Below are positions 42,801-57,800 of a stretch of DNA of 64,000 nucleotides, piece by piece. Within the stretch, counting starts at the first letter, position 1. Each line of letters starts with the position of its first letter. The position numbers were made by a program, and so were the translations under genes. This stretch comes from Dioscorea cayenensis subsp. rotundata (taxonomy: Eukaryota; Streptophyta; Magnoliopsida; Dioscoreales; Dioscoreaceae), in contig NC_052483.1 of assembly GCF_009730915.1 (NCBI RefSeq), forward strand, positions 6,944,001-7,008,000, read 5' to 3'. Below the pieces are notes generated by a model. It searched no databases. It worked only from the letters and a program-made list of their open reading frames with translations, and was not told the DNA's origin.

Positions 42801-45800
42801 GACTTACAGCATGAAATGAGAACAATTTAACTACTTTGCTGTTGGGAAATATAAAACCACAATACTTACACTACAACACCAAAGACTCCCCTCCCAACGT
42901 ACGGCTACCTTTCATTTATCGTCAAGGAACTTGCATCTAAATCTCTTTAAATCAGTTTATTATGGTGCATGCAAATCTCCTACAATTAGGCTGTAATAGG
43001 ACATGCAAACTTCCTATAATTTAGACTTCGCCTAACTCTTGAATTCCTATTGCTATGCCCTGTAGTGAAGCCCCAAGTAGATTTTTAACCAATGCCTATC
43101 AGCAAGTTGCATGTAGGGCTGCATTATGTCATAGCTTGTTCCAGGTCTCCTTTTCTTGATATCCACCATATTTCTTCTCACTATGAAACCACAATAACTC
43201 TTCCTGTATACACTGTACAAATTTAGTTGGTTCTGCTTTCTCAATTTTTAGTATGTTCTTGACTTAATCGGTTTAATGATAATCACTTCATCATAAGTTC
43301 AGGAAAGGCCCACTTCTGTGTCAAAAGGCTTCATTGTTGTCTTTGTTACTTTTGATGCTTGGTTTCAGGTTTCTAGCATAATTGTGGTTTCTGAAAGTTC
43401 AAATCATATTTCCTGTTAGGCCCCAAATTTGACCCTGATAACTTCCATTGTTTGCCCCTCTTTCCAGGTAAAACAAGATACTGATAAACTCCGTGTGATG
43501 TACCGTGAAGGCCCAGATGACACCCCATTTCACACTTTACTTGCTGAAGGCCAAGTAGATGGGCCTGCTGATGTCTGTGAGTTAAATATTGCACTTTTCA
43601 TTGCATTTGAGCTTTCTGTATCACAAGCACTTCTCAGGTTTAATTTTCTTCTGCAGGTCTTTGTGTCTCATGGGAGTCAACCCTTTACAGAAAATGGTGA
43701 GTTTCATGGTTTTTCTTCAACAAAATCATTATGGGTTTTATCATATAGTGCTTCTTTCTTATATGATTTCTGTTTTCCTCATAGAAAGCCATATAATTTC
43801 AGGAGAGATCCTTTCCTGTTGGCCATTAGGCAAAGACTAGTTTGACTTTATGCTTCTCATCTATCTAGATCTTGATATGCATGAATCTTTCTTGGGTATT
43901 TTTTAACCAGTTGCCATTTTCTATTATACTTTCACTGTAAACTATGTCCAAGAATGGTATGGGTTTTGTATATTTTTTAAATCATACGTCAGATTATGAA
44001 ATATGCTAGTAGCCATCCAATTGCCAATCTGATCATAGCCAATCACTCATGGGTGCCCATAATGCTAAAATCCTTGCCAGGCTAAGTCCACACTCTATTT
44101 GTATGACTAGGAATCCCATTTGTTAACATATACCCATTAATGTTGATTGCAAGAACGGTTTGAATTCTAGTGTATAACCACATTTGTTTATTGATCATTG
44201 CCTGACTGTTCATTTAATTACAATTATTAAAATTTGAGAAACTCACAATCAATAAATTTTGTGCCCAATAAACATATTTGGTGGCAAATTAAAACATGCA
44301 AATTTCCATTAATAGTGAACAAATTCATGATTTCGCAAGTCAGATATAATCATATTTGTCCAAAAAATTCATTTCTCAAGTATAAGATTTTATTTTATGG
44401 TTTAATACAAAAATAGGCAAAAAGCGGTTGAGGCGTACGCCTCGAGGCGCGCCTTGAGGTGAGGCGTTAGGATTTTGCCTCGAGGCGTACGCCTCCTATA
44501 AAATACATAAATCCTACGCCTCAACTGGGTGAGGCACTCCGCCTAAAGACGCACTGCCTCGAGGCGCAAGAGGCGTGCGCCTCACCCACCACCATTTCTT
44601 TCTCTCTATCTGATGTATACATAGTTAATATACCAATATATATAGATAGATTGCTAAGTTTCTATACTGTATAAATGAAAGAAATCTTAATTTATTTAAT
44701 ACTAATTTTAAAATTTCATCAAAATGAAATAATTATGTATTAAAAAAACTCATCACAAAAGATTTGACATACTTATTAATCGATTTGTAAATTACCGAGT
44801 AACCAACTAATCATTTAAAAATAAATTCTAAATCTAAGTTATCTAACTAATCATTTAAAAATAAAATCTAAATCTAACTAATCATTTAAAAATATAGTGT
44901 ACCTAATCTTTTAAAAATGAATCGATAATTGAAAATGTGAAATCAATTATTCTTTGGTTTGTTGAATAAATGGATATACAAGAGACCCATTTAAATAACC
45001 CTTAATTTTTTTTACCAACTATATTTCTAAAAAAATTACAAAAAAAACTCAATTACTATTTTGGGGCAATTACAAAACAATTTCTTAGAAATTAGAAAGA
45101 ACTATGAAGTTTAAGTTAAAAACTATGAAAAACCAAAGACAATTAATCTTTTTATTATTAATTTCAAGACTATTTTGTCAATTACTATTTACATTTTCAG
45201 TTTTTGTTGAGGCTTACGCCTCAGACCGCCTCGAGCTTACGCCTCGCCTCATAAAAGCAAAATGCCTCAAATACGCCTTTCGCCTTTTTAAACATTGATC
45301 ACCATCAATAAATCGTATTTTGAAACACTAAAAGTGGAAAACGTATACTTTCATCAAATTCCAATAACTTCACAAATACATCCTCAAGTTTTTTGAAATA
45401 AATCTATAACAACAATATTATAGATTTAACAAGCGGACAATCATGCACACTATTCTGAGGGGTTTATACTGTTCATACTATTTACTTAGCGAAGGATGCA
45501 TGCACAAGACTGTGGGATTCACTATAATATGTTCATAAACTCTTTATCTCGTTCACAATCAAGCTAATGAACAGTCATAGACAGAAACCTGTCAGATCAA
45601 ATAATCATGGTAACAATTCAAAATACTTGAAATTTTAAGCTCAACTCTATCAACAATTTTAGTCTATATGCAGAAGCTAGATGCAAATTTTCAAATTTAA
45701 CTTTCAATTACAGTTTTGATTCTGAACCTATATATCTAGAATTCATGATGGCATCTATTTTATGCAAAATTTGGTATTTCTGTTTTATAATAGATTTTTT

Positions 45801-48800
45801 CAGAGTGTGTAGAAATTACCTATATATGGATTATAGATTTTCACAATTTTTTCTATTTTGAAATAATCCGACATACCTTCCAACATATAATCGGATTTGA
45901 ATGAAATTGATAAGAGCTCAGCAGATCGATTTTGCTAATTCACTCTTTGTTCTAGTTTTTATTGCTCTTTCACTTATCATTTGCAAACCAGATAAATAAA
46001 ATGATTTATTGAACTGAATTATTAGTTCTTACAAATGATTGAAGAGAGTAGTGAAAGGAGGAGCATTGGAACCTTGTCAGTTGGATATGATCAGGTGAAA
46101 ATAAGATGAGTAAAGAGGCTGTTAAGGTACCATGTCTTATATTTTAGATCTATTATTATTATTACTATTAAGAAGACATGAAATAATTTAGAAGACCGCA
46201 AGCTATAGGAATACAGGTTGTTTGAGTTTGTGAGAAAACTCCTTATACGGATATAATATTATGTCTGGGTCAATTTGCGTATTTATTTGAAAATTTTGAT
46301 GTTTTAAAATAGTTTTGAGCTGCTTGCTTGCAGTCTTCACCTGCAATCGTTCACTCATTTCTTAGCTATTTGTTAAACACTGGCTTTTCAGGTGGCCACA
46401 ATATAACATTCCACCTTTTAAGATTGCATTGTCATCATGTCTGCAAAAGGTCCGAATTGGTGAAGACATTTCCTTAATAAGGTTGGTTATGTTTTTTTTT
46501 ATCATGATCATGAATTTGGTGATCATAATAATTTTTGAGATGTTAATATCCATTCACTATTTGGAAGAAAGGGTGAAGGTTCCCTGGCCAGTTTCTGATA
46601 GGGAGGCTCTTCTGCACTACTTTGAAATTGAATACTTCAAAGAAGATCTCATTTTTGTATTGCTCAATACGGTAAACATAGACTCCTGATTCTAGTAATT
46701 TTGGTTCATTTATTTATTTTTTCAAGTATATGCCTAGATGTCCGCATTAACATAAATGAATGTTCTGAACATTTTTTATAGATTTCCGACGCAGAAGATA
46801 TAGACATGAGCACTCATGGGTTCTCTAAAGATGGAATTCCTGAAGCAAAAGATATCGTGCGGGTAGATCTAGTGGGGGGCTTTGTTCTTCAAAAAGCCAA
46901 CTCAAACAAAAGCTATTTTAGGTGAGTTATGTTTAGTTTCATCTTCATTTTGCTATGTGGATATTTCTTTTGTGTGGTTGACACATAAAGTGATTAAACG
47001 TAGAGTTGAAGGACTTGCAGCCACCAGCACTTCTATTTGTTCTTGTAGTTCTTATTATGCATAATCAACTGCATAAATATTAAAATTTTGTATATCAATT
47101 ACCACAGAAGTATCATTTATCAAGATCTCATCTATGCCAATGGCTCTTTGATGGATTAATCTTTTTTGTGTACCAATATGGATGCCATAAAAAGAAAAAA
47201 GTTGATCAATCTCAATCTGTTAAAGCGTGCATTCAAAAATTAACTATCTTTTAAATGTGTGCGATAGTGGCTGCCAAGAGAGGTATCTGTTATGGACTTT
47301 TATGTGGCTATTATTGTCTTGGGCTTAAATATGTGTTCTCTGAGTGAAGCTTGTGATGATGATCCAAATTGATTTTGCTAAAACTGAGTTGCTTACTCTA
47401 TATAACCAGAATAATTGCTGTATTAGTCGGACTTTAATGTCCATATTGATGATTTAATTTTATGCTGCATTCATGACACCCCATGCTTATGTTGTTCAAG
47501 AATGAGGACTTCCTTATGGTAACCATAGCTTCACAAGACACAAGTGACCAAGAAATTTTATACCATTGTTATATGCTCCTAGTTACCATGAGATTGATTG
47601 ATTTCTGGCTACATTAGCATACATGTTTATTACAACTATCATATTTATTCGCCTTAAAAATGTGTCACAGACCTTGCTCCTATTTTTATATTAATATGTA
47701 GCTCAAACTTTTGCACAAACTGGCTCACAAACTTTTATTACAGTGACTACATTGGTCACAATACATAAGTTTCATTGTGTTTATTAACTAGAAATTCATC
47801 CCTTTCTCCCCCTGAACACACCATATTTACAATCTTTAAACATTGTTATGCATAGAATATGACAAGTAACATTGTCTTTTACCGCATGAATCTTCTGTAG
47901 ATGGGTATAAGAACAGCATTACTTCTTATTTTTTTCTAGAATACTTTAAACTTAGTCACGATCGAAGACATTTCAACAATAATCTGTATGAAATATTAAA
48001 TCATGCCTCAAGTGTATAATAGTATTATTAGAGAATCAGGAGAAGAACCAGTTGAAGACAAATCCAAATATAATCAAATAAGGTCAAAATTGAGTAATTG
48101 ACAATTTGACAAAAATTATGAAAATATTTATAATAATTTGTTTTACTTAGACTTATTAGTTATACATGTGTTTAATCAACCATGTACAAGAGTTGAATTC
48201 ATAGGCAAGCAAGTAGAACTTAGTATGTCAGGCAAACATCCTCTTGCATGTAGCCTCAGAGAAGTGGTGAATTTTATACAAACACAAAATCTAGGAAACA
48301 AGTAAATTACCCATACTTAGAAAGTTCATGACCTTTGTGTCAAAAACTGGGCTTGTACTAGACTACCTCGTCATACATGCTGGACGTGTGAAGGCTAAAT
48401 AAGAGCTTCATTCCAGTTCCATTGAATCTGCTACAAGTAGGAAGAGAGAGACAGTAACTCTTATTACTTGTCATTTGCTTTGCCATGAAACCTTGTTCCT
48501 TCTCAATTGTACCAGTTCTGCTATACCCAGAGTAATCTAAACAATAGTCCCTGGCATTGCCAAGCCAACCCATCATTTATTTTCCAACCCAAACCGTGTG
48601 GACAAAGCATGTAGGGGAAAATATGAAATTCTGTTTACTTAAGGGACTTTTGCTCACTTCTTGAGTAAGCCTAATGAGGATGAGGTTATTCTTGTGGAAG
48701 CCATGAAAGAGGTCCTCATTTCAATTATGGCGTCTAACACCAACTAAAAAGCAGAATAAAGTTATGAAAAGTAAATTAGAAAATAAAAATGACCTCTAAT

Positions 48801-51800
48801 TGGGTGGCTATATCTTGTGATGCATGTTATTTTACATGTTGATGCTTGTTGAATTTCCGATCATGCAGGACAATAGCAACGATGGATATCAAACTGGATT
48901 TTGTACCTCCCTGGCTGATTAACTTTATATCAAGGCAGCTCATTGGCAATGGATACAAGCTCTATAACAAGGTCATTTTTAATCTAATTGCCTTATTACT
49001 AAAGAACTAGCTTGGTAACTGGAATAGAAATCGTGAAAAAAGAAAAGGATGAAATATGAAGAAAAATATAAAAAGGATAAATTCTCTTCTACTTTCATTA
49101 TGCTTAATAACGAGTATATACATACTGTACATTGTCTTTGTATAGAAAACCAGAAAAATAAAAAAAGAATAAAACAGAAGAAAAACTGGAAAAAACCATT
49201 CATAAAACGGATCCCCCATGGCAAGGAATTTCTGTAACTAACTCCCTCTATCTAGGATTACAAGTAAAAAATCATCCTAAAATAGCTGCTGATTTTCTGA
49301 TCCCCTCCTCAAGCTGGTTAATAGATATCATCCATTCCTAACTATGTAATCACTAGGAAGTTATGACCATTAAGTCCTATAAATGCATCTGCAAGTTGCT
49401 CCTTTGTAGACATGTAGGGAGTACAAATCAACTTGTTCTCTAACTTCTCTTTTGTAAAATATCTATCCATCTCAATGTGCTTTGTATGACCATGCTGTAT
49501 TGGATTATGAGCAATATTGGTGGTAGACTTACTATCATATAAAGCCTCATAGGTTCCGCCCACTTTATCTTGAGGTCTTCAATGATAGTCTCCAAGCATA
49601 ATGGCTCACACACACCTTGAGCCATAGCCTTGAACTCCAGTTTCGCACTTGATTGAGCTACACATTTTGTTTCTTACTTCTCCATATGACTAGATTACCA
49701 CAAAAGAATGTGTAATAACATGTGGAATGTTTATTTACTGAAGATACTGTGTAGTCCGCATCAATGTAGGCTTCAAGAACTAGCCCTTTACTCTTTTTGA
49801 ATAAATTTTTTTTTTCTATATTAGCTTTTATAGTGGAGAATTTGGTTGTAGCTTGTAGATGAACTTCCTTAGGGTTGTGCATGAACTAACTTACCACACT
49901 GACAACATATGCTATGTTTGACTGAGTGTGAGCCAAATATATAAGCTTTCTTGGTACCCTTTAAGCACCATCTGCCTCTTAAGTTTGTGATTGGGGTCAA
50001 TCTGTATTAAGCAGGTTTACATACTAATTTACCAATTCTCCTCAAGAGATCAACTATATACTTTTGTTGGGAAACGAAGATACCTTGCCGAGAATGTGCT
50101 ACTTCTATCCAAAGTATTTCAACCAATTCCCCTTCCTTCTCATCATTCTCAATAACAATTATGTCATCAACATACTCCAAAAGAGCAGTAACTCCCCCTA
50201 AAGGCATACATTGATGCACAATGTATGATCACCTTAACTATGCTTATACCCAATGTTTACCATCACTTTTGTAAAACCTGCCAAACTAAGTTCTCAGAGA
50301 CTGCCTGAGTGTGTATAATGCCTTTTTCAATTTGAAAACCTCATCCCTAATAATTTCTCCTCCAAAGCCCAATGAAATCGTCACATGTATCTTCTTCTCT
50401 AAGTCACCATGAAGAAAAGCATTTTTCACATCAAGCTGTTGTTGTAAATCCTAATTGAAGTTTGCAGCCAAGGACATCAGAATCCACATTGTGTTCATTT
50501 TAGCCATTGGTGCAAATGTATCATAATAGCCAACTCCATGGGTTTGTGTGTTACTCTTAGCAACCGACCTTGTCTTATATTTTTCTACGGATCCATCGAA
50601 TATATACTTTACATCAAACACCCATTTGCATCCCACTGTTCTTTTTTGGTGGCAACTCCACGATTTTTCACATTTTGTTCCTCTCAAGTGCCTCCATCTC
50701 TACTCTCATAGCTTCTCTCCACTTCTCATCAAATAATGCTTTTTTTTTGGGGGGGAAGAGCTCAGAGAGCTAATTTTATTAATAATAATAAAAAGTTACA
50801 AAAGTTCAAGGGTTACAAACCAAATAGAAGAAGAACAGTACAATGAAAAACCAGAAAAATTACAGAAAACTAAAAATTAAACCCAAAATCAGAAACAATC
50901 TTCATAATCCACCTAGGCAAATCACGACCAGAATGGAATAAACAGAGAGAATGATTGTTGCTGCCATGAGAAGCAAGAGCAGAGGCTGGGGCATTCCAGC
51001 TAGTTGGGATATTTATCAATGTTGGGCTGCCAGCAATTTGGAGAAGTTGGGAGATGTCCGAGAGTTCCTGCGCGAATCTCCAAGCGGCTGGGTTCCGATC
51101 GTTCGTCAGGAAATTGGAGAGATCAGGAATACAATGTAGTATGCGACGGATGACGAATTGTCGATCGAAAGAGAAACAAATTGCAAGATGGAATGCTTTG
51201 ATGCCAGCTTCAATGAAGGTCTCAGCAGAGAAAGTGCAACAACCTGCACAGGATATAGCGTATGTATGGTTTGAAATGAGAAACCCCAACCTACCAGTTT
51301 TGGAATTGTCAGCCCATCTGTACGCAAAGAAGAGAATACGACCATTGATATGGGAGAAATTATTTAAGAGAAGCTTGCGACCAGTGAGAGAGGAATTCTC
51401 CTGAAAAAATTCCATGACATGGGCTACGGCTTTAGATGCAATAGTATTGAAACTGGGATCAATGTTATTAAAAATAGCCTCACAACGAGCTTTTCATAAA
51501 AACCAAATGCAAGCAGCAATGATAGAACTAGTATGATTGGAATAGTTGTAATCAGTGAGCCAGCAGCCTGTAGAGATGGAATCTGGAAAGGAGATATTAC
51601 TGCCCATTTGATGTTTAAGCATATTCCAAACAATCTGAGCACAACGGCAGTCAAGGAAAAGATGGTCAATAGATTCATTTTCAATGTGACAAAAAACACA
51701 GAGTGTTCTAGGACCAATGTTGATGCTATTAAGAAAATCAGTAGTGGAGATTTTTCCATGCAACATAAGCCAAATAAAGTGTTTAACCCTTGGAGCGACA

Positions 51801-54800
51801 TGAAGCTTCCACAGTTTGGACCAGCCAGACCATTCAAGGCTCAAAACAGGATTGTGATTTAAGTGATGATAAACAACTGAGGAAATTTTCACATTAGATG
51901 ATTGTGGATGCCAAACCCAGAAGTTGTTGCTAATAAAATCAGGAGCACATAGACTCGGAATCAAAGAGCCAAGGAGATCACCAAAGATTAAAGTAAGTTT
52001 GCTATGAATCCAAAGACCATTAACAAAAAGCTCAGAGAAACCAATAGCATTAAGATCAACATCCACATTCAAAAAAGTAGGTTTAAATGCAAGGGGAATT
52101 TCAAATAGCCAAGGATTCAACAAAAAGGAAGTCTGAGTGGGATTGAAATTCTTGATCCAGAGATTTTGATTCAAAATCATGGCCGTGCGGCAAATACCTC
52201 TAAAAATCCAGGAACAGTTACCAGGAATACTGTCAGTCCAGAAATTTAAGCAACCATACTTAAGGCGAGCAATGTTAACCCAATAAATATTATCCGAGTT
52301 AAGATATTTGAAAACATTTTTAGCCATAAGAGAAACCTTAGCAAGAGCAAGATTGCGATGACCTAAGCCCTCCTCAGATTTTTTATCCGTGATACAACTC
52401 CAATTCACTGCGTGGATGCCCTTTCCATTGCCCCTTTAAACCAAAAGAGATCCCTGACTAGCTTAGAGATTTCCTGAAGGACCGAGTCAGGAACAGGGTA
52501 GGCAGAGAGAACATAGGTTGGGATGGAAAGAATAGAAGAATTTATAAGAATTGATTTGGCAGCGGATGAGAGCTTATAAGTTTTCCAACGGGAGCACAGA
52601 GTCTTGATTTTCTTAATCATCGGGTTGAAAGAGTGAACACTAAGTTTTTTCGGAGATATGAGGATTCCCAAATAAGAAAAGGGGAATTAAGCTTGGGAAA
52701 AACCAGTGATGGTGCAGATTCTAGAAGCAACCCTTTTATTAAACCAAGATGGAAGATAGATATGGGTTTTGGCTGGGTTGGGACGTTGGCCAGTCAAGCG
52801 GGTATAAATGGAAAGACAGAGATTAATGTTGCGAGCTACAGATCTAGTTGCTTTAGAAATCAAGATAATATCATCAGCGAACAATAGATGATTAAAATTA
52901 GGGTGTAGATTACAGTCAAAACCTAGGATCAGATTGGTAGAAAGAGCTCGATTCATAATAGCTGAGAAGTTTTGAGCAACTAAAATAAACAGATAGGAAG
53001 ATAACGGATCCCCTTGACGTATACCCCTAGAAGAGGGGAACCAAGGAGAGGGAATTCCATTCACAAGAATAGCAAAAGAAGAAGAAATAAGAGTAGCTCG
53101 GATCCAGGAAATCCATTGGTCAGGGAACTTCATTTTAGTAAGGGTTGCAAGAATTGCACTCCAATTAATGGTATCATAAGCTTTCTCTATATCAAGTTTA
53201 ACTAGCATCCTAGGGGGGCTAATCCGGTCAGTTTCAAGAGAATGAACAACCTCCTGAACAGCAATAGCATTATCAAAAGCTCCTCTCTCCGATATAAACC
53301 CAGCTTGCTCTCTACCTACTAACATAGGGAGAACAGGCTTGAGTCTATTTGAGAGAAGCTTAGATAATATCTTATAGCACACATTGCACAACGAAATGGG
53401 TCGAAAATCTGAAACCAACCTAGGATTGGACTTTTTGGGAACAAGAGTAACATAAGTTCTACCCGGGAGGGGGAGATGAGAAGTTTGAAAGAAATATTTA
53501 ATAGCATCAACAATATAATCTCCAACATCATCCCAGAAAAAACGATAAAATTCAATATTGAAACCATCCGGGCCAGGAGATTTACCTGAGGGAAGATCGA
53601 GAAGAGCAAGAAAAATTTCTTCTTTAGTGACATCCTTAATGAGATGATTCCCAATCTCAGTGGAAACAAAAGGAAGATCGTCAGGCAAAGCATTAAGAAT
53701 ATCATAAAAATTATCTTGATCATTGACATCACTACCAGTCCAAAGGTTAGAATAGAAATTCATGAAAGCATGCTCAATACCATAATGATCAGAGTAACTG
53801 GTACCAGTTGAGTCCATAATGTGGGAGATAAAATTATGATGGGAATGGATGCGGGCAGCATTGTGAAAAAAATGCGTATTTTTATCACCGTCACTAACCC
53901 AAAGGAGGCGAGCCCGCTGAGCCCACTTAATAGAAATTTGGCGCTGAATAGCAGCAAGTCTAGCATACTGGATCGATAGGTTAGATTGGGAAGCAAAAGA
54001 CTCATCCATGCTTTCTAAATAAGAGATATTAGATTCAGTCTGAATAAGAGCTTGCTCTAAAGAGTTGACACCAGATTTTTTTCCAAATATTTAGCTTGAA
54101 TCTAATACAGGATAATAAATGCGTAAAAACATGGAGGGGGTTACCGTGAGCGGGGGACCGGAGAGCATCTCTGACGGAATCATGGCACCCAGACAAAGTC
54201 CAACCAAAAATTTTCAAATCTGAACAAATAGCGTTTAGTAGAATCGTGTAAAGAGACTGACAAAACAAGAGGAGAGTGATCTGAAAAACTGCGGGAGAGA
54301 TGAGAAAGAGAATTTTTTTGAAACAAGAAATCCAGTCAAGATTAACGATGCAACGATCAAGCCGGGCCCAGCGACGGGCTAAACCCTGTTGATTGTTACA
54401 CCAAGTAAAAGGGGAACCAGAGAAGTTAGGGTCAAAAAGGTTATTATTATTAATAAAACCGCGGAAAAAATCAGCTTTGCTGGAATAGTAATAAAAGCGC
54501 CCACCTTTGTGCTCGCTCGGGAGTAAAATAGAGTTGAAATCACCGATAATTAACCAAGGGAGACGAAAAGGCGATATTTTCGAAAGCTCATTCCAAACCG
54601 CACACTGGGAGGAAGCCCGATTAGAACTATAAACAACAGAAATAATGATATTAGATAAAGGATTAAAGGATACCACCAAGTGAAGAACTCGACGAGAGTA
54701 AGCAATAGGAGTCATAGTACCCAAACCTTTTTTCCAGCAGACCATGATGCCTCCAGAGAAACCCTCAGCGAGGATGGAGGCCCAATCCCAAGACTTGGAA

Positions 54801-57800
54801 GAACTTACCAACGCGAGCAGAGTTGGCCCTAGTTTCCACTAAGCAGAGAATGGCTAGATCTTTTTGGCGGATAAGACGAAAGATGCGGGCAAGGGTTTCC
54901 CGGGAAGAGAGACCCCTGCAATTCCAACAACAAATCTTGTTAGAGCTCATCATAAACAAGTAATAGATATAAAAACACCCTGAACAGGATACAAAGATGA
55001 GAGAAATCAAGGATGACTGGGTTCCCCCAGTTCCAAGCGTCCTTTCTTTTGGGACTTCACATCTAAGAGAGAGCCCTTACGAATGAGAGCAACTCGTCGG
55101 GCTTCTTCTTGAAATTGGTCTAAGGTCATGAGATCATCAGGTTCTTCCTCTTCAGACATCTGGTCATCAGATTCATCTGAAGACGCTTCTTCCTGGTCAG
55201 AATCCTCTTCCATGGAACCATCATCCAGAGCAGCTGTGACCTGAGAAACAAGCTTAGAGTGTTCTGGATTAGGGTTAGGTGATTTGAGAGGAGGGTTTCC
55301 TGCAAGAGAAGACAAAAAGACAGGGGGTGGGGAAGAGTGCCGACGATCGAACGGCTCTTTTGCTTTGTGATGGGGTAATCAAGGGTGGAGAGAGAGAGAG
55401 GGAATCCTCCACTAAGGCTTTTGAAATGACAGAAGGAGACAAATCAGTGTGCGGGGTGGGGTCCCGAGGAACCATGGCATGGTGCTTCTCAGAGTGCCCA
55501 AGGCACAATTGGCAGAGCAACGGACGGGTCGGCAATGTTAGGGTTGTCAGGGAGAATAGTGTTCTCTAGAGGAGTGCGACGTGGCAAGAGGAGTGGGGCG
55601 CCGCCCACTCGAACCGCCTCGTAAACCGCCACATGTGCTATGACCAGAGTAGCCTCAGGATGAACGGTCATCGTTTCTCGGGACGGCTGCCGTTCCATCG
55701 TTCACGTTAGGGGTGCGAGCACCGCCGCCACGGGAACGGGAATGGCCACGCCGGCGAGTCACGATAAGCCAAGGGCCAAAATCAGAATCATTCTCAGTAC
55801 ACTCAGAGGTTAATGGAGCAGCTTCGCTGTTAGCAGGGGGGAGGGGACAGAGTTCCTAGCACCAGTTCCAGCATCCATAGGAAGGGGTTCCAACCTAACC
55901 TCCTCCTCTCGTGAAACACGAGAGGGCTGAAAGGCTTTCGCCTTCCCGGTTGCTGGAAACCGGCTGCAAGAGCTCGAACCATGTCCAATCACTCCACAAG
56001 AATAGCAAAAGGTTGGGAGACGCTCATATTGAACCACAACGAATACACGATGATCATCTCCAAGCCAGAAGCCCTTGCAGAGGGGTTTGGAGAGATCTAG
56101 TTCAAGACAAATTCTGGCGTACTTGGTTCGAGTGAGGGAAAGAGTAAGCTCGTCAATTTTCAGTAGATTTCCTAGGTGACCAGTAATGGTCTCAAGGGTA
56201 TCACCGCTCCAGAACTCAATTGGTAGGTTATGAAGTTGGATCCAAATTGCTGCCGTAGTAAGCTTGGTGAATGTAGGTTCGAAGTAAGGGCGCCAAGGAG
56301 ACAGTTGTAAGATTATACCATTAATGGTCCATGGTCCTTCAGAGAGAAGGCGCTGCAAAACAGTGTTATCAGCACAGCGAATAAGGATAAAGCCATTTGG
56401 AAGGTCCGAAATCAGGATTTCCCCAATTTTCTCCCATTTTTTCAAGAGTATTGTCTTCACTTGTTCAAACAAAGGAGGTTTTCCGAAGAGTTTGCCAAAG
56501 AGAGAGTGTTGGAAGCGAAGACGGGCTCGGTTTAAAGTATCATTGTCCAACTTGATGAACTCAGAAGTAGATTCCTTAAGTTTGTTGAGGATTGCGGGAT
56601 TGTGCAGAGGAGAGGACTCTTGGATGGGAGTGACTTTGGATGCGATTTGAGCTCATGAAGGATGGGAAGGATGAATGGGAGTGGTCTGGGGAATTTGGCC
56701 CCCGCTTGCCATGGCAAGAGGGGTGGGGAGGAGAAACAGAGAGGACGCTCAGAGCAGAGGCTGCTTTTGATGAAGTACTAGGAATGGTGTTTGAGATGGT
56801 TGAGAATCTTATGTAAGATGGAGAAAATCTGTGAAAAAACACTAGTTTGGTCAATAAATACCTTCAATGTTTAGTGCATGCTCGTCATTTTAATGCATGC
56901 TCTGGACCTTTTTCTTAAGGAAATAGACAGATCATAATCAGGTGGAATTCGAGGAGAAATTGAGTTTGCGCTTACCTCATTTTCAGGAATAGGAGTTAAG
57001 TTTTGGACTTGAGCAGGATTAGGATCCAAATCTCTCCTTATCGAATACACCTGCCTATACCTCCTAATGCCAAGCGCATCATTAGTAAGGATATTTTCAG
57101 GGTTTGTCTCTTATCAAAACAATGCGAGTTGTAAGGGTGACTCTTGTGAAGACAATGTGGGATGCAAGAACAACTCTTATAAAGATGATTTGGAATTAGA
57201 TGAGTAAAGTACATATCTTCTATCTTATCTTCCACAATAGACGCACTCCCCCTGAAGATGGGGCTGAGTGAAAAAGATTAGCCTTCATCAAGAGCAACAT
57301 CAATAGATATTTAAAATTTCCGTACAGGTGGGTGATATCACTTATAGCCTTTCTGTGTTGGAGAATACCCGACAAATGCACACTTAATTGCTCGTGGATC
57401 TAATTTACTTTTGTTGTGGCTAGACACATGAAGGAAAGTAGGACAACTTAAAATATTGGAGGTATAAGATTATTTATGGTTCGAACTTTAGGATAAAACT
57501 TGAGAGAAGAATTGCAAAAGGGTTCCATTGCCCAAGACTTTAGAGGATGGTTCGTCTTTAATGTGGGCTATGGTAAGGATGGTTTTCTCTCAGTGTGATT
57601 TTGAAATTTTGGTTTTGGAAGAGCAAGATACAGGTTGTGTCTCATAAGTGACCATTTTTCCTCTCAACAGCATATAACCATGACTATATAACTCACTGAG
57701 AAAGGAGCATGTATGTAGGATAATTCATGAATTATTCCTTCTTGTAGAATATATATTGAAAGAAACTGGTTAAATAATCCCTTGCATTATTAGATTGGAA

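Larger units (their letters stand above)
50740..56840 (-). mobile_element. L1-type LINE (non-LTR retrotransposon), near full length, nested in the third copia element
   Basis: Both LINE ORFs are present on the minus strand, and the 3' end is a (C)7(A)9 tail (50740-50755 seen as T9G7 on the + strand). It lands directly inside the copia reading frame. ORF1 has DUF4283 and a CCHC knuckle; ORF2 has an APE-type endonuclease, RT, a zf-RVT region and an RNase H-like end. Length is about 6.1 kb, typical for plant L1. The 5' boundary (about 56810-56860) is approximate and no exact target duplication could be read. Several stops and frame changes make it inactive. Confidence 0.88.

Noticed and set aside
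43589..43845. Frames running through START-gene exons 3-4 and intron 4
   Set aside because: They read across GTGAGT and CTGCAG splice sites in a frame that does not match the START domain. The spliced phase does.
49007..49224. Phe-rich minus-strand frames
   Set aside because: They are T-rich LTR-like sequence of the third copia element and not a protein gene.
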